The notes under the pieces: model-generated | What the model saw: the letters and a program-made list of their open reading frames with translations, nothing else | The model's database searches: none | What the model was told of the DNA's origin: nothing | Translations under genes and position numbers: made by a program | NCBI RefSeq assembly: GCF_000172555.1 | Contig: NZ_ABOX02000051.1 | Span: 1 to 54,129 of the forward strand | DNA length: 54,129 nucleotides | Origin: Pedosphaera parvula Ellin514 | GTDB lineage: Bacteria; Verrucomicrobiota; Verrucomicrobiia; Limisphaerales; Pedosphaeraceae | Direction of reading: 5' to 3' | Shown here: piece after piece, positions 1 through 10,083 of the stretch | Layout of the letters: every line of letters begins with the position of its first letter | Position numbering within the stretch: the first letter of the stretch is position 1

Positions 1-3000
1 CCTTTGATCCCACGAAATGGCTCAGGCACGTTCTCAAACATTGCCTGCCGCACACTTTGATCCTGGTAAAAGAACGAAAACCGGTTCATCCACTCCATTG
101 GTCGCAGAGCGTCCAATGATTCGTCGTAAAGCGTCGCCACCATCTCAGCGACTGATTTCTGTGCAGTGGGACCTGTTATTACAGCCGTCCATGTCTCCTT
201 CTGATTCGGCTGCATCTTCGAAGTAAAATGTTCCCACGTGACTTTTAATTCCTTGTTGCTCCATGGCACTTCGACGCGGCGCGATTCCAAATAGGCCCGG
301 TTCTCGCGCACCTGCGTCACATGAAGCGTGAAGCCGCCCCGCATCTCTTCACTCACCGCCTGCCTGATGAGCGACTGCGTTTGTCCCGGCTTCGTCCAAT
401 AACGCCGAATAATTTTATGCCGATGTTCGATCTCCACCATCGCCCTGCCCTCATCATAGCCTGTTCCCCATAACGCGGTCATCTCGGCTCCAGGTTCCAA
501 CGTCCAGGCGGGTGCGGCGACAACATTTGGAATCTTGATGGAGAGTTTGTTCGAGTTCGGATCCAGAACCGTAACCGGCAGAAGCGCCGTCACTTTCTTG
601 CCAAAACGATCCTGGGTTTCCAGCAGCGCACGATATGCCCCCACGCCCAGTTTGGTGGAAACTTGCGCCTCTCCATTGGTTCCTGTGGTGAATCCCTTTT
701 CCATTACCATCTCACCCAAAGGCCACGACTTGGGATCTGACCAATCCACGTTGGTTGCACCCCTGACTGCAAACTCATATGGCTCATATTCCTTAAGCGG
801 AGGACGCTGCACTTTCTCAGGCTGCTTGAGCCTATAAATTTTCACCGAACCTTCTGCGACCTGCCCTTTATCATCCAGCGAAGTTGCTTTGATTGTAATA
901 TCGACGGGCTTTTCCGCGGTTTGCCAGTCCTCTGCAATCATCGCGGCTTTGAGCGCTGTGTAGCCGGCATTCACGACAGTTTCTGCCGACCGGGTTTCCC
1001 CTGCGCTGTCGGTCACATCGGCATAAACCTTAAATTGAAAGGTCGGTTCATCCTTTTCCGGCACGGACAAATCGGGCTTGGCTGTGAATTCCACCTTAAA
1101 CGAACCATCCACCTCAGTCTTCACAGTAGCATGCAAAATTTCCTGACTGGATTCATTTCGCATCGGCCTTCTCCACGAATAATAGCCCCACCAGATGGGA
1201 TACTGCACCTCACGGACCACCCGCAATTGCACGTTGGCTCCATCCACCGCCGCTCCGGTGTAGCTCATCGCATGACCTTGAAGTGAGACCTTCTGGTTCA
1301 GCTTGGCACCTTCCTTGGGCGTATCCAATGTCACCTGAAACTTGGGCCGCTTGTATTCCTCCACATTGAAGTTCGCCTGCCCTGTCGGCCCATTCTCGAC
1401 ACGGATTTGCATCATGCCCATGAGTCGATCGCGCGGCGCGGTAAAGCTGCCGGAGAAGGAACCATAGTCATTGCATTGCACCGCCTGCCGCGCGATTTCC
1501 TTGCCATTCAGGTCAGCAAACACAACCTTCACCTGCCTGCCTTTGAGCAATCGATAATTGTTGGCTTTCGGATTGGCACTCAGGCAAATGCCCTTATAGC
1601 GAATCGTCTGCCCCGGACGGTAAATGGCGCGATCCGTGAAGAATACGGTTTGTTCAAATTGTTGTTCCGGCTCACCTCCGTAGTACGCCGACTTCTCCAT
1701 GGTGCCCAGTTGTTCTCCCTGGTGCTTTACCAAAAAAACGTAGCTCCGATATTGAGGCACAGACAAAGAGAAGAACCCGTTCGTATCCGTCGTTTTCGCC
1801 GGCTCAGCCACACGGTTTCCCTGGTTATCCAAATACCACCCTTTTACTTCCGCGCCGGCCAACGGTTCACCTGAAATGGCATCCAACACGAATCCTTCCA
1901 GCCCTTCCTGCGTCGAACGGGTAATCAGCGAAAGTGTGCTCACCCAAACATCGCTGTAACTTACCACGTTGTCCGTTCCACCAAATGCCGGATCGTGACT
2001 GGCCAGGATGAAATAAAAGCCCGGCTTCAAATTCTCCGGAGCGGGCAACTCGATTTGGCTCTCTTTATAATCGGTCGTTGCCGGCAGGTCAGCCGACCAC
2101 TCCAGCACCGGCTGTTTTTGCAGCAACTCCTTGCGTTCCGCATCATTCAGGCTCTCCGGTCGACTGTGAGTTTTCTCGAGAAATTGATTCCAGTCATAAG
2201 CCACCGCACGGAAATACACCTTCGTTACGTTGCGATAAAACACCTGGATTTTTGGCAACGGCTGATTCCAAACCCTCTCCGTCACGATCCTTGATTGCTT
2301 CATTTCAATAGTCGCGATCAAATTCCGGCATTCTTTGCCTCCCGGACTGTTGGGAAACGCATGCACAGCTCTCAAGGCTGCCTCTCTCGCCTCCACCAGT
2401 TTGCCTTCCTGCTGCAGGAGACTCGCCAGTTGAAACGACGCCTCAGCCGAAATCTCATTATCTCCCCACTTATCAATGAACCGTTTTAGCGCGATCCGAA
2501 AGCGACTGTCCTTCTCCTCCCCGACCGCACTGTTTTTCCCATGGATCAATCGCTCCAAATCCACATCCACGAAGGCTGTCTGGTCGGCATCGCCCTTATG
2601 AAACTGCATCAAGTCTTGATAAAGACTTATGGCCCTCACTGCGGGTGCGTTGGTGTCCGTTCCTGCGGATTTCCACGCCATGAATTTCTCCGCCTCATCG
2701 AAGATGGGGCTGTCAGCAGAAATCTCGAATGCATCCTCCGGCTTGGCTGCGGCCTGTTCTGCCGATGTATAGAAGGTTAATGCTTCATGCGCGATGAAGT
2801 CATACAGTGTGGGGCGATACTTATCCGGCAAGGTTCCTTTGACCAGCAGGTCGTCATAGGCACTGACTGGAATCCGCTTCAAAGTATCCGCTGCCGAGAG
2901 CGCCTTTTGGAATTGCCTGTCAATCTCCTCGAATAACCTCTTCAAATCCCACGTGGTAAAATCCTTTCCCGGCGGCTGGGCGGTCGCGGTCCGTTGCATG

Positions 3001-3368
3001 AACCGCCACTGGTTCATTTGAAAATATTGCCAATACCACTCCGCCAGAATGGTATCGAGCAGCGGAACAATTTCCTTCGGTGCCCTGGCGATCTCCGCCT
3101 GCAACCGCGTTATTTTCTCCTCTGGTTTGTTTCCTTGAATCTCTCCTTCCAACGAGATTTTTTTCGCGATCGCCTTGGCTGCCTCTCCGTAAGCTTTATC
3201 CTTCAACGCTGCGCCTATAATCGGCTCCAGCTCTTCCAAGGCAGTTTTTGGCAACCCCTTCTTCACCGCCTCATCTACCTTGTGCCATTGCGCATCTCGC
3301 GGCCCCGCCTCCACGTTTAGGCACATGACCAAAGTGAGTAGCACCACCAGCCAGCTTAAATTCCTCAT
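1..3368 (-). CDS. Alpha-2-macroglobulin-like secreted protein (C-terminus beyond left edge)
   Basis: The reading frame is open from the ATG at 3368 to the left edge, about 1122 codons, so the 3' part is missing. It starts with a signal peptide (MRNLSWLVVLLTLVMCLNVEA) after an AGGAA ribosome site. Residues about 25-390 are helical and TPR-like. A carboxypeptidase-regulatory-like fold follows (VLDAISGEPLAGAEVKGW, about 495). The MG2 hallmark FTDRAIYRPGQT lies near 575-586 and EEYKRPKF near 667. Family members are large periplasmic or surface proteins thought to trap proteases through a bait region and often a thioester. The window ends before the thioester region, so its presence cannot be judged. 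The gene lies 76 bp downstream of the VIT/vWA gene in the same direction, so the two are probably cotranscribed. Confidence 0.9.
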   Translation of the reverse strand, partial: MRNLSWLVVLLTLVMCLNVEAGPRDAQWHKVDEAVKKGLPKTALEELEPIIGAALKDKAYGEAAKAIAKKISLEGEIQGNKPEEKITRLQAEIARAPKEIVPLLDTILAEWYWQYFQMNQWRFMQRTATAQPPGKDFTTWDLKRLFEEIDRQFQKALSAADTLKRIPVSAYDDLLVKGTLPDKYRPTLYDFIAHEALTFYTSAEQAAAKPEDAFEISADSPIFDEAEKFMAWKSAGTDTNAPAVRAISLYQDLMQFHKGDADQTAFVDVDLERLIHGKNSAVGEEKDSRFRIALKRFIDKWGDNEISAEASFQLASLLQQEGKLVEAREAALRAVHAFPNSPGGKECRNLIATIEMKQSRIVTERVWNQPLPKIQVFYRNVTKVYFRAVAYDWNQFLEKTHSRPESLNDAERKELLQKQPVLEWSADLPATTDYKESQIELPAPENLKPGFYFILASHDPAFGGTDNVVSYSDVWVSTLSLITRSTQEGLEGFVLDAISGEPLAGAEVKGWYLDNQGNRVAEPAKTTDTNGFFSLSVPQYRSYVFLVKHQGEQLGTMEKSAYYGGEPEQQFEQTVFFTDRAIYRPGQTIRYKGICLSANPKANNYRLLKGRQVKVVFADLNGKEIARQAVQCNDYGSFSGSFTAPRDRLMGMMQIRVENGPTGQANFNVEEYKRPKFQVTLDTPKEGAKLNQKVSLQGHAMSYTGAAVDGANVQLRVVREVQYPIWWGYYSWRRPMRNESSQEILHATVKTEVDGSFKVEFTAKPDLSVPEKDEPTFQFKVYADVTDSAGETRSAETVVNAGYTALKAAMIAEDWQTAEKPVDITIKATSLDDKGQVAEGSVKIYRLKQPEKVQRPPLKEYEPYEFAVRGATNVDWSDPKSWPLGEMVMEKGFTTGTNGEAQVSTKLGVGAYRALLETQDRFGKKVTALLPVTVLDPNSNKLSIKIPNVVAAPAWTLEPGAEMTALWGTGYDEGRAMVEIEHRHKIIRRYWTKPGQTQSLIRQAVSEEMRGGFTLHVTQVRENRAYLESRRVEVPWSNKELKVTWEHFTSKMQPNQKETWTAVITGPTAQKSVAEMVATLYDESLDALRPMEWMNRFSFFYQDQSVRQAMFENVPEPFRGIK

Positions 3369-3444
3369 AATAGTTCCTACACCCGTACAAAGACCATGCC
3401 ACTGCAGGCATTCCTGCCGTGACTCTGACATCATCATTCAAACC

Positions 3445-5865
3445 TCATTCCTTTTTCCCGGACGAATCCTCCTTATCAAAAATCTCGTAAACCTTGCCTG
3501 CAAGCACAAACTGAACATTTGATCCCAGCGCCAGCCATTGCGCCGTCTCTGGATGCTGTTTCAACAACGTAAAATATTCTGGCGACCCAAATTGCACCCT
3601 CACTTTTTCCTTCTGGGAAGACTTTTGAATCTCCGAATCCACCCAGGCACTTCCGTTCTCGAAGAAGTTTTTTCCGCCGACGAACTGCCCCTGTTGTGTG
3701 GAGTCCATGGCCTTCCTCGTCGAGTCACCTAAGCCGGTGCTTGTCGCGGGCGAACCTGCTACTGGAGGTGCTGCGGGACTTACCGAATTGTCACGAGACA
3801 GGTTACGCCCTGCTTCATAGGCACCATTTTGGATGCCCCACGAAGATGAATTTGCCGACTTCAGAGCCAGCCCGGACCGCGCCCCCGCTACCGCTCCAAG
3901 CCCATCTGCTTTCATTCTAAACTCGTTATAATTCAGAGACAGTTCCCGCCTAGCCTCACTATCGTCGGTCAACCGGGGCATTGATTGCATCGATTGTGCA
4001 ACTCCGCGCTTGGATTCATCTTCGACTATCAAGTAAGCGGTGTAGGGCGTGACGATCCCATACTTTCGAGCCAAATCTGTCACTTCATCCTTCAGTTCCG
4101 AACTCTCCCCGTGGAGCCGAATTTCATCCAGCAAATAGCCCACTCGCCTGGTCGCCCAAAGCCGTGGAATAAAATCATGCTCGTCTGCATGCTCTGGAAA
4201 ATTTAGGTCGTAGGTAAATTTCTTTTTATCTCCATTCACGTCCCCATCGATAACCGCGGCGGAACTGCCTTTGCCCGAATACCGGCCCACAAGCACCAGT
4301 TGTTCCCCCTTGAACAAATCAGGCAGTGGCGAAGGATACATTTTGGTCGTGCGAATATCTGCCGTAAACTTCAGTTTTGGATTTGCCAGCACCGGTTCGT
4401 TAATCTTGGAGAAGAAGCTCGAAACCTTCACTTCCAGATCTTCCTCCGGCAGCACGTATTGGCTGAATGCCCTGGTCTCTTCCGCGATCCTATCCAGCAG
4501 ATGCGTGTTCACATCGGTGCCAATGCCGAAGCAGAAAATCCTCCGCTTTTCCTTGTTTCGCTCCTGCATGCCTTTGAGGATTTGGTCCTCGTCAGTCGTT
4601 CCCACTGTTGGCAGTCCATCGGTTAAGAATACCACCACAAAGGGTCTGCCCTCTTTGGATTCAAGTGACAATGCCTTTTTCAACGCCTCATCAATCGCCG
4701 TGCCTCCCATGGCCTTGAGATTCTTGATAAAGTCACCTGCTTTCTCCCGATTCTCTTTGGACACTGCCGCTAACTTATCGAATAAGGGCTCGCTTTCGGT
4801 GGAGAATCGGATAATTTCAAACCTGTCTCCATCGTTCAAACTCTCCACGCAAAACTGCAGCGCTTTTTTTGCCTGCTCCATCTTTTTGCCGGACATCGAA
4901 CCGGACGTATCGAGTACAAACACCACATCCTTGGAAACGATTTGCTTTGCCTTCGCATCCACGCCGGGCGAAGCCAACAAAAGAAAATAACCATCCTCAT
5001 CACCCGTTTTGTAAGCCATGAGGTTGACCCCGATTTCATCTTTTTCTGGAGCAAAGTACAATTGCAAATCAGCATCCGGCTTTACCTCACTCGCTTCATA
5101 TCCCACCGTCGCCCGATTCGATCCGTCGCGTTTGACCTCCACCTCGTGACTGGGTGAATAAATGGTTTTGAGTGGGCGTTTGCTCTCCACATTTACTTTC
5201 ACGCTCACAGATTTAATGGGCTTGGAGGAATATTTGCCCGCATTCATCGGCAGGACGTAATTCAACAAACCGGAATCGAGCTTCAACACCTGGGTGTAGG
5301 AAAGCGTGATGCGCTTTTTGCCATTCGGTTCAATAGGAAAGATTTTTAACTTCAGAACATCGCGTCCTTCGTACTCCATCAGCGCCGGATCTTTCATCTT
5401 CCGCACAATGCCTTCGTAAATATCCCGCGCCTTCTCGGCCTTCAGTATCTCCGCCTGCACCGGCTTGCCATCGATTTCCATCGAAAACTTGTCGATTTGC
5501 GCTCCCTTGGGAATTGGGAAAATGAACGTTCCTTCCAGGCGTTGGGAATTGGGATTGTAAAATTCCTGGTCGATGGTCGTTACTGCCACCTGATCCGTGA
5601 TTTTCGTCTGAACCTTCTCAGACTGAACCTCCAACGGACAAAACCGATACACTCGCGTTTCATGCCAGTACGGAGGGGGAATGGGACGAGGTGGCCAAGG
5701 CCCGGGAGGAGGAATCGGGACAGGTGGAATTGGTCCTGGTGGAAGGATGTGGGAGGCGGTTGAATCACCTTCCCCATCAACAATAATGACTCCAGCCGCA
5801 TAAGTTGGCAGGATTGCTGCCATCCATCCCAATATCACCAGTAACAGCCAAATCCGTCGCTTCAT
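3445..5865 (-). CDS. VIT and von Willebrand factor A domain secreted protein
   Basis: 806 residues. A signal peptide (ending near TYAAG, residue 25) is followed by a proline-rich linker (residues 41-66). The VIT domain spans about 75-195 (EGTFIFPIPKGAQIDKFSME, later FPIEPNGKKRITLSY). The vWA domain spans about 312-490, with an intact MIDAS metal site (D319-T-S-G-S323), GGTAIDEAL and FLTDGLP. The C-terminal 300 residues are low-complexity and unassigned. The VIT plus vWA order is that of inter-alpha-trypsin inhibitor heavy chains. In bacteria such proteins are envelope or secreted proteins of mostly unknown role, probably binding other proteins through the divalent metal. The gene directly precedes the macroglobulin-like gene, which suggests a joint extracellular function. 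Confidence 0.92.
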   Translation of the reverse strand: MKRRIWLLLVILGWMAAILPTYAAGVIIVDGEGDSTASHILPPGPIPPVPIPPPGPWPPRPIPPPYWHETRVYRFCPLEVQSEKVQTKITDQVAVTTIDQEFYNPNSQRLEGTFIFPIPKGAQIDKFSMEIDGKPVQAEILKAEKARDIYEGIVRKMKDPALMEYEGRDVLKLKIFPIEPNGKKRITLSYTQVLKLDSGLLNYVLPMNAGKYSSKPIKSVSVKVNVESKRPLKTIYSPSHEVEVKRDGSNRATVGYEASEVKPDADLQLYFAPEKDEIGVNLMAYKTGDEDGYFLLLASPGVDAKAKQIVSKDVVFVLDTSGSMSGKKMEQAKKALQFCVESLNDGDRFEIIRFSTESEPLFDKLAAVSKENREKAGDFIKNLKAMGGTAIDEALKKALSLESKEGRPFVVVFLTDGLPTVGTTDEDQILKGMQERNKEKRRIFCFGIGTDVNTHLLDRIAEETRAFSQYVLPEEDLEVKVSSFFSKINEPVLANPKLKFTADIRTTKMYPSPLPDLFKGEQLVLVGRYSGKGSSAAVIDGDVNGDKKKFTYDLNFPEHADEHDFIPRLWATRRVGYLLDEIRLHGESSELKDEVTDLARKYGIVTPYTAYLIVEDESKRGVAQSMQSMPRLTDDSEARRELSLNYNEFRMKADGLGAVAGARSGLALKSANSSSWGIQNGAYEAGRNLSRDNSVSPAAPPVAGSPATSTGLGDSTRKAMDSTQQGQFVGGKNFFENGSAWVDSEIQKSSQKEKVRVQFGSPEYFTLLKQHPETAQWLALGSNVQFVLAGKVYEIFDKEDSSGKKE

Positions 5866-5965
5866 GACATATTAGACGGAGGCCTGATGAAAAATGCTCC
5901 CGAAAAAATTGGGAGCATGAGCTACAAAGAATAGCAGGTTATTTGGACGAATTTCGAGACAGTCC

Positions 5966-6967
5966 CTATTTCCCAGCGTCTGCCACTTGCAGCAATGTGA
6001 AGTTCATCTTCTGCCGGATGCCGGTTGAAAGCGATTGCCCGTGAACGTTCATTTTCAAGGTCATGTTATTATCCTCCAACGTGCCGACGCCCATACCGAT
6101 TTCCGGATCGAACCAACTCTTTCCAGAAATCTTTCCACCCTCGACGGTCATGACCATGGGTGACGCCTGAGTTGCTCCCGGTTTGGATGTGATGTCCCCA
6201 TCAAAAGTGACGACGGCGCATTTATGATTCTCATGCTGTTCCCAACCGGTGAAGGTAAACTTTATGTTGGTAATCAGCGTTCCCATTATGGGCAAGTTCA
6301 TTTCCGTTTTGACCGGCCAGACGTCGCCGATCTTTAGTGGCTTTTCCGGCATATACTGGGAATCCACCCTCTGCTTCAAGATGTCTTCATTAACCATCCC
6401 TTTAAACATCTGTTGCAACTCGGGGGAGGCATCTGCAGTCATTCGTTTGAGCAGTTCATCCACCCCCTCGACCTTTTCGACGCGGCCTTTGGCATCTGTG
6501 AGAAACTTTATTTTTGCACCGACCATTTTCCTCATGCTGGCAGCTCCCGGCTTGGCGGCGTCATCTTTTGCATCAGCGGTTGAATCAAAGCTCAGAACTT
6601 CACGATCCCCCATTTTTGTGCTCACCTTTTGCGAAAGGAATTCAAGCTCCAGTTCCTTGCCGCCGCCTTCCCGCTCCTTCAACGTAGAAACGGCATAATC
6701 CTGCACTTCTTTGGTATCGCCTCTCATGGGCTGTGGCAACTGGGAACCGCTCGTTTCGCTGATCTCGGTCAGAACCACCCGGGTGGTGTATTTTTTACCC
6801 ACAACCCATTTGAACCGCATCTCGACCGGCTCATTGGATGCCGGAGAAGTGGCTTCAGCCTTTGCCTGCGTGCCGGCCTCCCTGGCAATTGCTTCCTTTT
6901 TTGAGCATTCCCCGACCAGCACAGCCCCGGCCATTATTACGCAGCAAATAACCTTATGTTTTTTCAT
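5966..6967 (-). CDS. Secreted hypothetical protein, possibly DUF6263-like
   Basis: 333 residues with a short hydrophobic leader (MKKHKVICCVIMAGAVLVGECSKK). A cysteine at position 21 suggests a lipoprotein, but the lipobox VGEC has Glu at -1, which is unusual, so lipidation is uncertain. The mature part is beta-rich, with YTTRVVLTEISET near the start, a GRVEKVEGVDELLKRM helix mid-protein and MPEKPLKIGDVWPVKTEM, which resembles a DUF6263-type layout. That family call is from memory and tentative. No catalytic motif is visible. It is co-directional with the vWA gene about 100 bp downstream, so it may share its transcript. Confidence 0.7.
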   Translation of the reverse strand: MKKHKVICCVIMAGAVLVGECSKKEAIAREAGTQAKAEATSPASNEPVEMRFKWVVGKKYTTRVVLTEISETSGSQLPQPMRGDTKEVQDYAVSTLKEREGGGKELELEFLSQKVSTKMGDREVLSFDSTADAKDDAAKPGAASMRKMVGAKIKFLTDAKGRVEKVEGVDELLKRMTADASPELQQMFKGMVNEDILKQRVDSQYMPEKPLKIGDVWPVKTEMNLPIMGTLITNIKFTFTGWEQHENHKCAVVTFDGDITSKPGATQASPMVMTVEGGKISGKSWFDPEIGMGVGTLEDNNMTLKMNVHGQSLSTGIRQKMNFTLLQVADAGK

Positions 6968-7207
6968 AGTTGTTGGTGTTCTTCACGCTACCGTCGCGTG
7001 TAAAACGATAAAAACAAACGGGAGCAGCTTTAACAACTTGTTTCCACCGCTCCCGCCCCCTCGCCTCCCTGGCACCTTTTTAATACATCCAATTTTCCGC
7101 CTTCTCCCTGACGCGAGTATTCATTATCTCACCACTGGGGGAGCGGACATTACAAAAAGCCGCGCTGTTTGGAGTCGGGCAGCAAGGCTTGAAAGTGGGA
7201 GGAGTAT

Positions 7208-9847
7208 TTATTGAAGCCGGAGCCGGTAAAAGCGGGTTCGGTTTCCGGCGGGATTCGTCATCACGTTCTGACCGTTGATTATCTCCACGGCATCATTAGC
7301 ATTTGTCCAGGCTCCACTTCCCAGGCTCGAAGTGGTCTCCAGGACATATCCTGCCGCTTTGTACGGCCAACTCAATGTATCGGTTCCGATTCGCAGTTTT
7401 GGCGCAGGCACATCGCCATCCAAAACCCCATCGAGGTCGCGATCAATGGCCATGCGCACGCCCGAACCTGGCGGCACTCCCATAACGGTGAGCCGACCGC
7501 CGGCTTGAATTTTTTGGATCAGTTGCGTCCTCGAAAGCACAACATCTCTGGTGGAGTCCGGAGTATAATTTCTGGTGATGGGCTTATAAAGCAGACCACG
7601 CAGCCTGCCATCAATGACGCCTTTTACAACAAGGTCGATATTGGTCACTGCTGCCTGTGCTTCCAGCAAGTTCCAGTCGTTTGAAATACTCAGCGTGCTG
7701 ACGTTGGTCGACGCAACCGTACGCGTGTAGCCAACCGCGGGCGCTGTTCCGGTATCAAAGCATTGCACGAAGGCCCCGAGGTTCGCTTTGATGGTGGCGT
7801 TGCTTCGTATGTTTGCAAACACCGGACGGGACAGGAACGTGTTCAGGTTGTCATCATTGCCATCGTGCGTGAGTCCAAAGCCTCCAATGCTGTTAGTGCC
7901 GGGCGCACTATTGAAACTCATTTTTTGATAAACGTTCCGCAGCTGCGGGACTTTGAAGTCCTGCGATTCCTCCAAAGCCACCGCCGGAATGACAAGTTTG
8001 GTTGAACCTGGCCCGGGCGGAGCGTTGTGGCAGGTGTTGCAGGTCAATCCGAAATTATAATTATTGGTCAGAAACAGGCCGCGGCCTGCAACCGCGTTAC
8101 CACCCGCGAAGCTGGTGGGATAGCTGCGATCGAGGTTTTGGTTTGGATTCGGTTGAAACTTGATGGTGTTGATAAACGAACGATAGGCATCCATGTCCGC
8201 GGTGGAAAGCGGAGTGCCGCCCATCAGGCTGCCAAAAGCTCCATCGAAGTGCAGGAAGTTCGTGCGGTCTCCCCGCCAATGATAGGGCTCCATTCCAGCC
8301 AGACCACGCAAAGTCTGGGTGGTCATCGGTCCTTTCATGGGATGCTCCTGCAAAGTGATCGCAATTCCATTCGTGGTGAGAGTATTGACTGATTGCACGC
8401 TGCCATTGGGATCACCCAAGTCCCAGGCGAGCAAATCCATTTCGGCGTCAATGTGACAGGCAGCACAGGCGGCATTGCCGTTGCCGGAAAGTTTGGCGTC
8501 GTAAAGAAATCCGCGTCCATTGCGAATCACGGTCGGAGTAGGATCATAGCTGCCCACGGGAATTTCCTTCAGCACCGTGTTGGAACTGGTATCGACGAGA
8601 GTCAAGGTATTGGAAATGCGATTCAGGACGTAGAGGCGTTGGGCACCGGCATTAAGCGCCAATCCGCGCGGGCCGCGCTTGCTTTTGGAGTCTGTAACGG
8701 AACCAGGAGTCGAGCCAATCTCGATGCGGGCAAGAACATTTCCGTTTGGGTCCACCTTGCCAACCCTGTCTGTTCCAAAGGCGGCGACGTAAAAGTAATT
8801 GCCGGTTGGATCGAACACAATTCCCGTGGGCTGCGCCAAGGCGTTGGTTTTGGCGGGCAGGTTCGGCAGGACGCTGTAATTGACGCCGGGATTCAGATCA
8901 AAGTATGTGGAGACGCCGTTGGTTATATTGATGCGGGTCACGCGATTATCCACGATATGTGCGCGGACGTTTGGCTCAAAATGAATGAGATTCCTCGAAT
9001 CGGTATTTGCGATAAACAGGTCTCCACTTCCCGGTCGGATGGCAATTCCGAGATTTACCGTGCCCACGTTTGTGAAGTAGCGGGAAATCGTGAGTTTGCT
9101 GACGTCAATCTCAACGACATCATTGTCCGGCATTTTGTAAGCCACATGGTTGGTGCCGGGATTGTGCGCGTCTACGATCAAGCCCACCTGCGGTGGTGCA
9201 GGAAGACTCGTATTCGTCGGCTTGGATTGGGGAGGTGCGCTGGCTGGTGGAATCAGCGTGGTATGATTTCCTGAGAGCGCAAACACCGCATAAACCTTCG
9301 TTTCGTTCGTGTTGACGGCCAAGGCGCGGGGATTTTCGCCAAAAAGCGGGATGCTCGCCAACTGAACGTGATTGGTCACATCGAACACAACCACGCGATT
9401 TTTGCGTGCCGCCGTCACAAAGGCCTTGCCACCAGCGAAAACCACATCGGCCGGTTCATCCTTCACGTACAATGTGTCCACCACCATCTTTTGGGAAACT
9501 GAAACAATGCTGACGCTATCGGAGACTTCGTTGACCACCCAGACTTCGTCCGGAGTTCTTGGATTGACCGACACCGGTTCCACGCCGACAGGAATTTCTG
9601 CAATCAAAAGCGGATTGGAGGGTTTGGTAACATCGAAAACGGAAAGTCGCGCATCGGGGGTATTCACCGCAAACAACCTCGTGCCGTCCTGCGATAATCT
9701 TACCGGGCTGGTTTGTTTGCCTTCAAAATTGACGTAACTGGTTTGTGCAAAGATGCCGTTCGACAGGCAGATGAAGAGGCAGCGCAAAAACCATAATGAG
9801 AGCCTTTGTTTTGGATGCTGATCAAACCGGTTTGATTGGTCGGGCAT
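7208..9847 (-). CDS. YVTN beta-propeller / di-heme cytochrome c secreted protein
   Basis: About 879 residues from the ATG at 9847. A TTG at 9952 would add 35 residues, but the signal peptide (LSLWFLRCLFICLSNGIFAQ) follows the ATG, so I prefer the shorter form. The N-terminal half is a YVTN-type propeller (LFAVNTPDARLSVFDVTKPS; VFDPTGNYFYVAAFGTDRVG). The C-terminal half has two CxxCH heme sites, CAACH (8453-8467) and CNTCH (8027-8041), with MaxG/cytochrome-peroxidase-like surroundings (MKGPMTTQTLRGLAGMEPYHWRG is split across this area). It ends in a module LSWPYKAAGYVLETT ... RFYRLRLQ that I associate with secreted Verrucomicrobia proteins. A periplasmic redox or electron-transfer role is likely; the substrate is unknown. 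Confidence 0.88.
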   Translation of the reverse strand: MPDQSNRFDQHPKQRLSLWFLRCLFICLSNGIFAQTSYVNFEGKQTSPVRLSQDGTRLFAVNTPDARLSVFDVTKPSNPLLIAEIPVGVEPVSVNPRTPDEVWVVNEVSDSVSIVSVSQKMVVDTLYVKDEPADVVFAGGKAFVTAARKNRVVVFDVTNHVQLASIPLFGENPRALAVNTNETKVYAVFALSGNHTTLIPPASAPPQSKPTNTSLPAPPQVGLIVDAHNPGTNHVAYKMPDNDVVEIDVSKLTISRYFTNVGTVNLGIAIRPGSGDLFIANTDSRNLIHFEPNVRAHIVDNRVTRINITNGVSTYFDLNPGVNYSVLPNLPAKTNALAQPTGIVFDPTGNYFYVAAFGTDRVGKVDPNGNVLARIEIGSTPGSVTDSKSKRGPRGLALNAGAQRLYVLNRISNTLTLVDTSSNTVLKEIPVGSYDPTPTVIRNGRGFLYDAKLSGNGNAACAACHIDAEMDLLAWDLGDPNGSVQSVNTLTTNGIAITLQEHPMKGPMTTQTLRGLAGMEPYHWRGDRTNFLHFDGAFGSLMGGTPLSTADMDAYRSFINTIKFQPNPNQNLDRSYPTSFAGGNAVAGRGLFLTNNYNFGLTCNTCHNAPPGPGSTKLVIPAVALEESQDFKVPQLRNVYQKMSFNSAPGTNSIGGFGLTHDGNDDNLNTFLSRPVFANIRSNATIKANLGAFVQCFDTGTAPAVGYTRTVASTNVSTLSISNDWNLLEAQAAVTNIDLVVKGVIDGRLRGLLYKPITRNYTPDSTRDVVLSRTQLIQKIQAGGRLTVMGVPPGSGVRMAIDRDLDGVLDGDVPAPKLRIGTDTLSWPYKAAGYVLETTSSLGSGAWTNANDAVEIINGQNVMTNPAGNRTRFYRLRLQ

Positions 9848-9961
9848 AAAATTCCAAACAGCGAATGTGCTGACAGATGGTCTGTGGGGACATGGTAGGC
9901 AACCAGAGCCGCGTTTCAAGCCAAATGGCCAGGCGTCAAATAAGCAGGTCAATTTTCAAAT

Positions 9962-10048
9962 ACAGGAACGCTGGGCAGGTGCAAGAAGATGAGATGCTTG
10001 CAAAACCAGTCTTTTGGAATAATACTCGCTTAAGTTTTGGAGAGACCG
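9962..10048 (+). repeat. Dispersed repeat, copy A
   Basis: About 85 bp resembling 15738-15830. Both contain GATGAGATG, then CTTGCAAAA, then an ACTCG and GGAGAG block in the same order. I estimate about three quarters identity over the core, with a 6 bp gap after GATGAGATG. It sits just before a small unknown gene. It could be an old mobile-element fragment or a shared leader. Confidence 0.5.
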
Positions 10049-10083
10049 CTGTTCAAGGCAATGAACAAACCCAGTCCTCTCTT

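Noticed and set aside
4271-4990. Plus-strand open frame of 239 codons, Ser-rich
   Set aside because: Antisense to the vWA domain, whose MIDAS and fold are clear.
8393-9274. Long plus-strand open frame (293 codons)
   Set aside because: Exactly antisense to the propeller part of the cytochrome protein; composition is that of a reverse-strand shadow and it has no recognisable domain.
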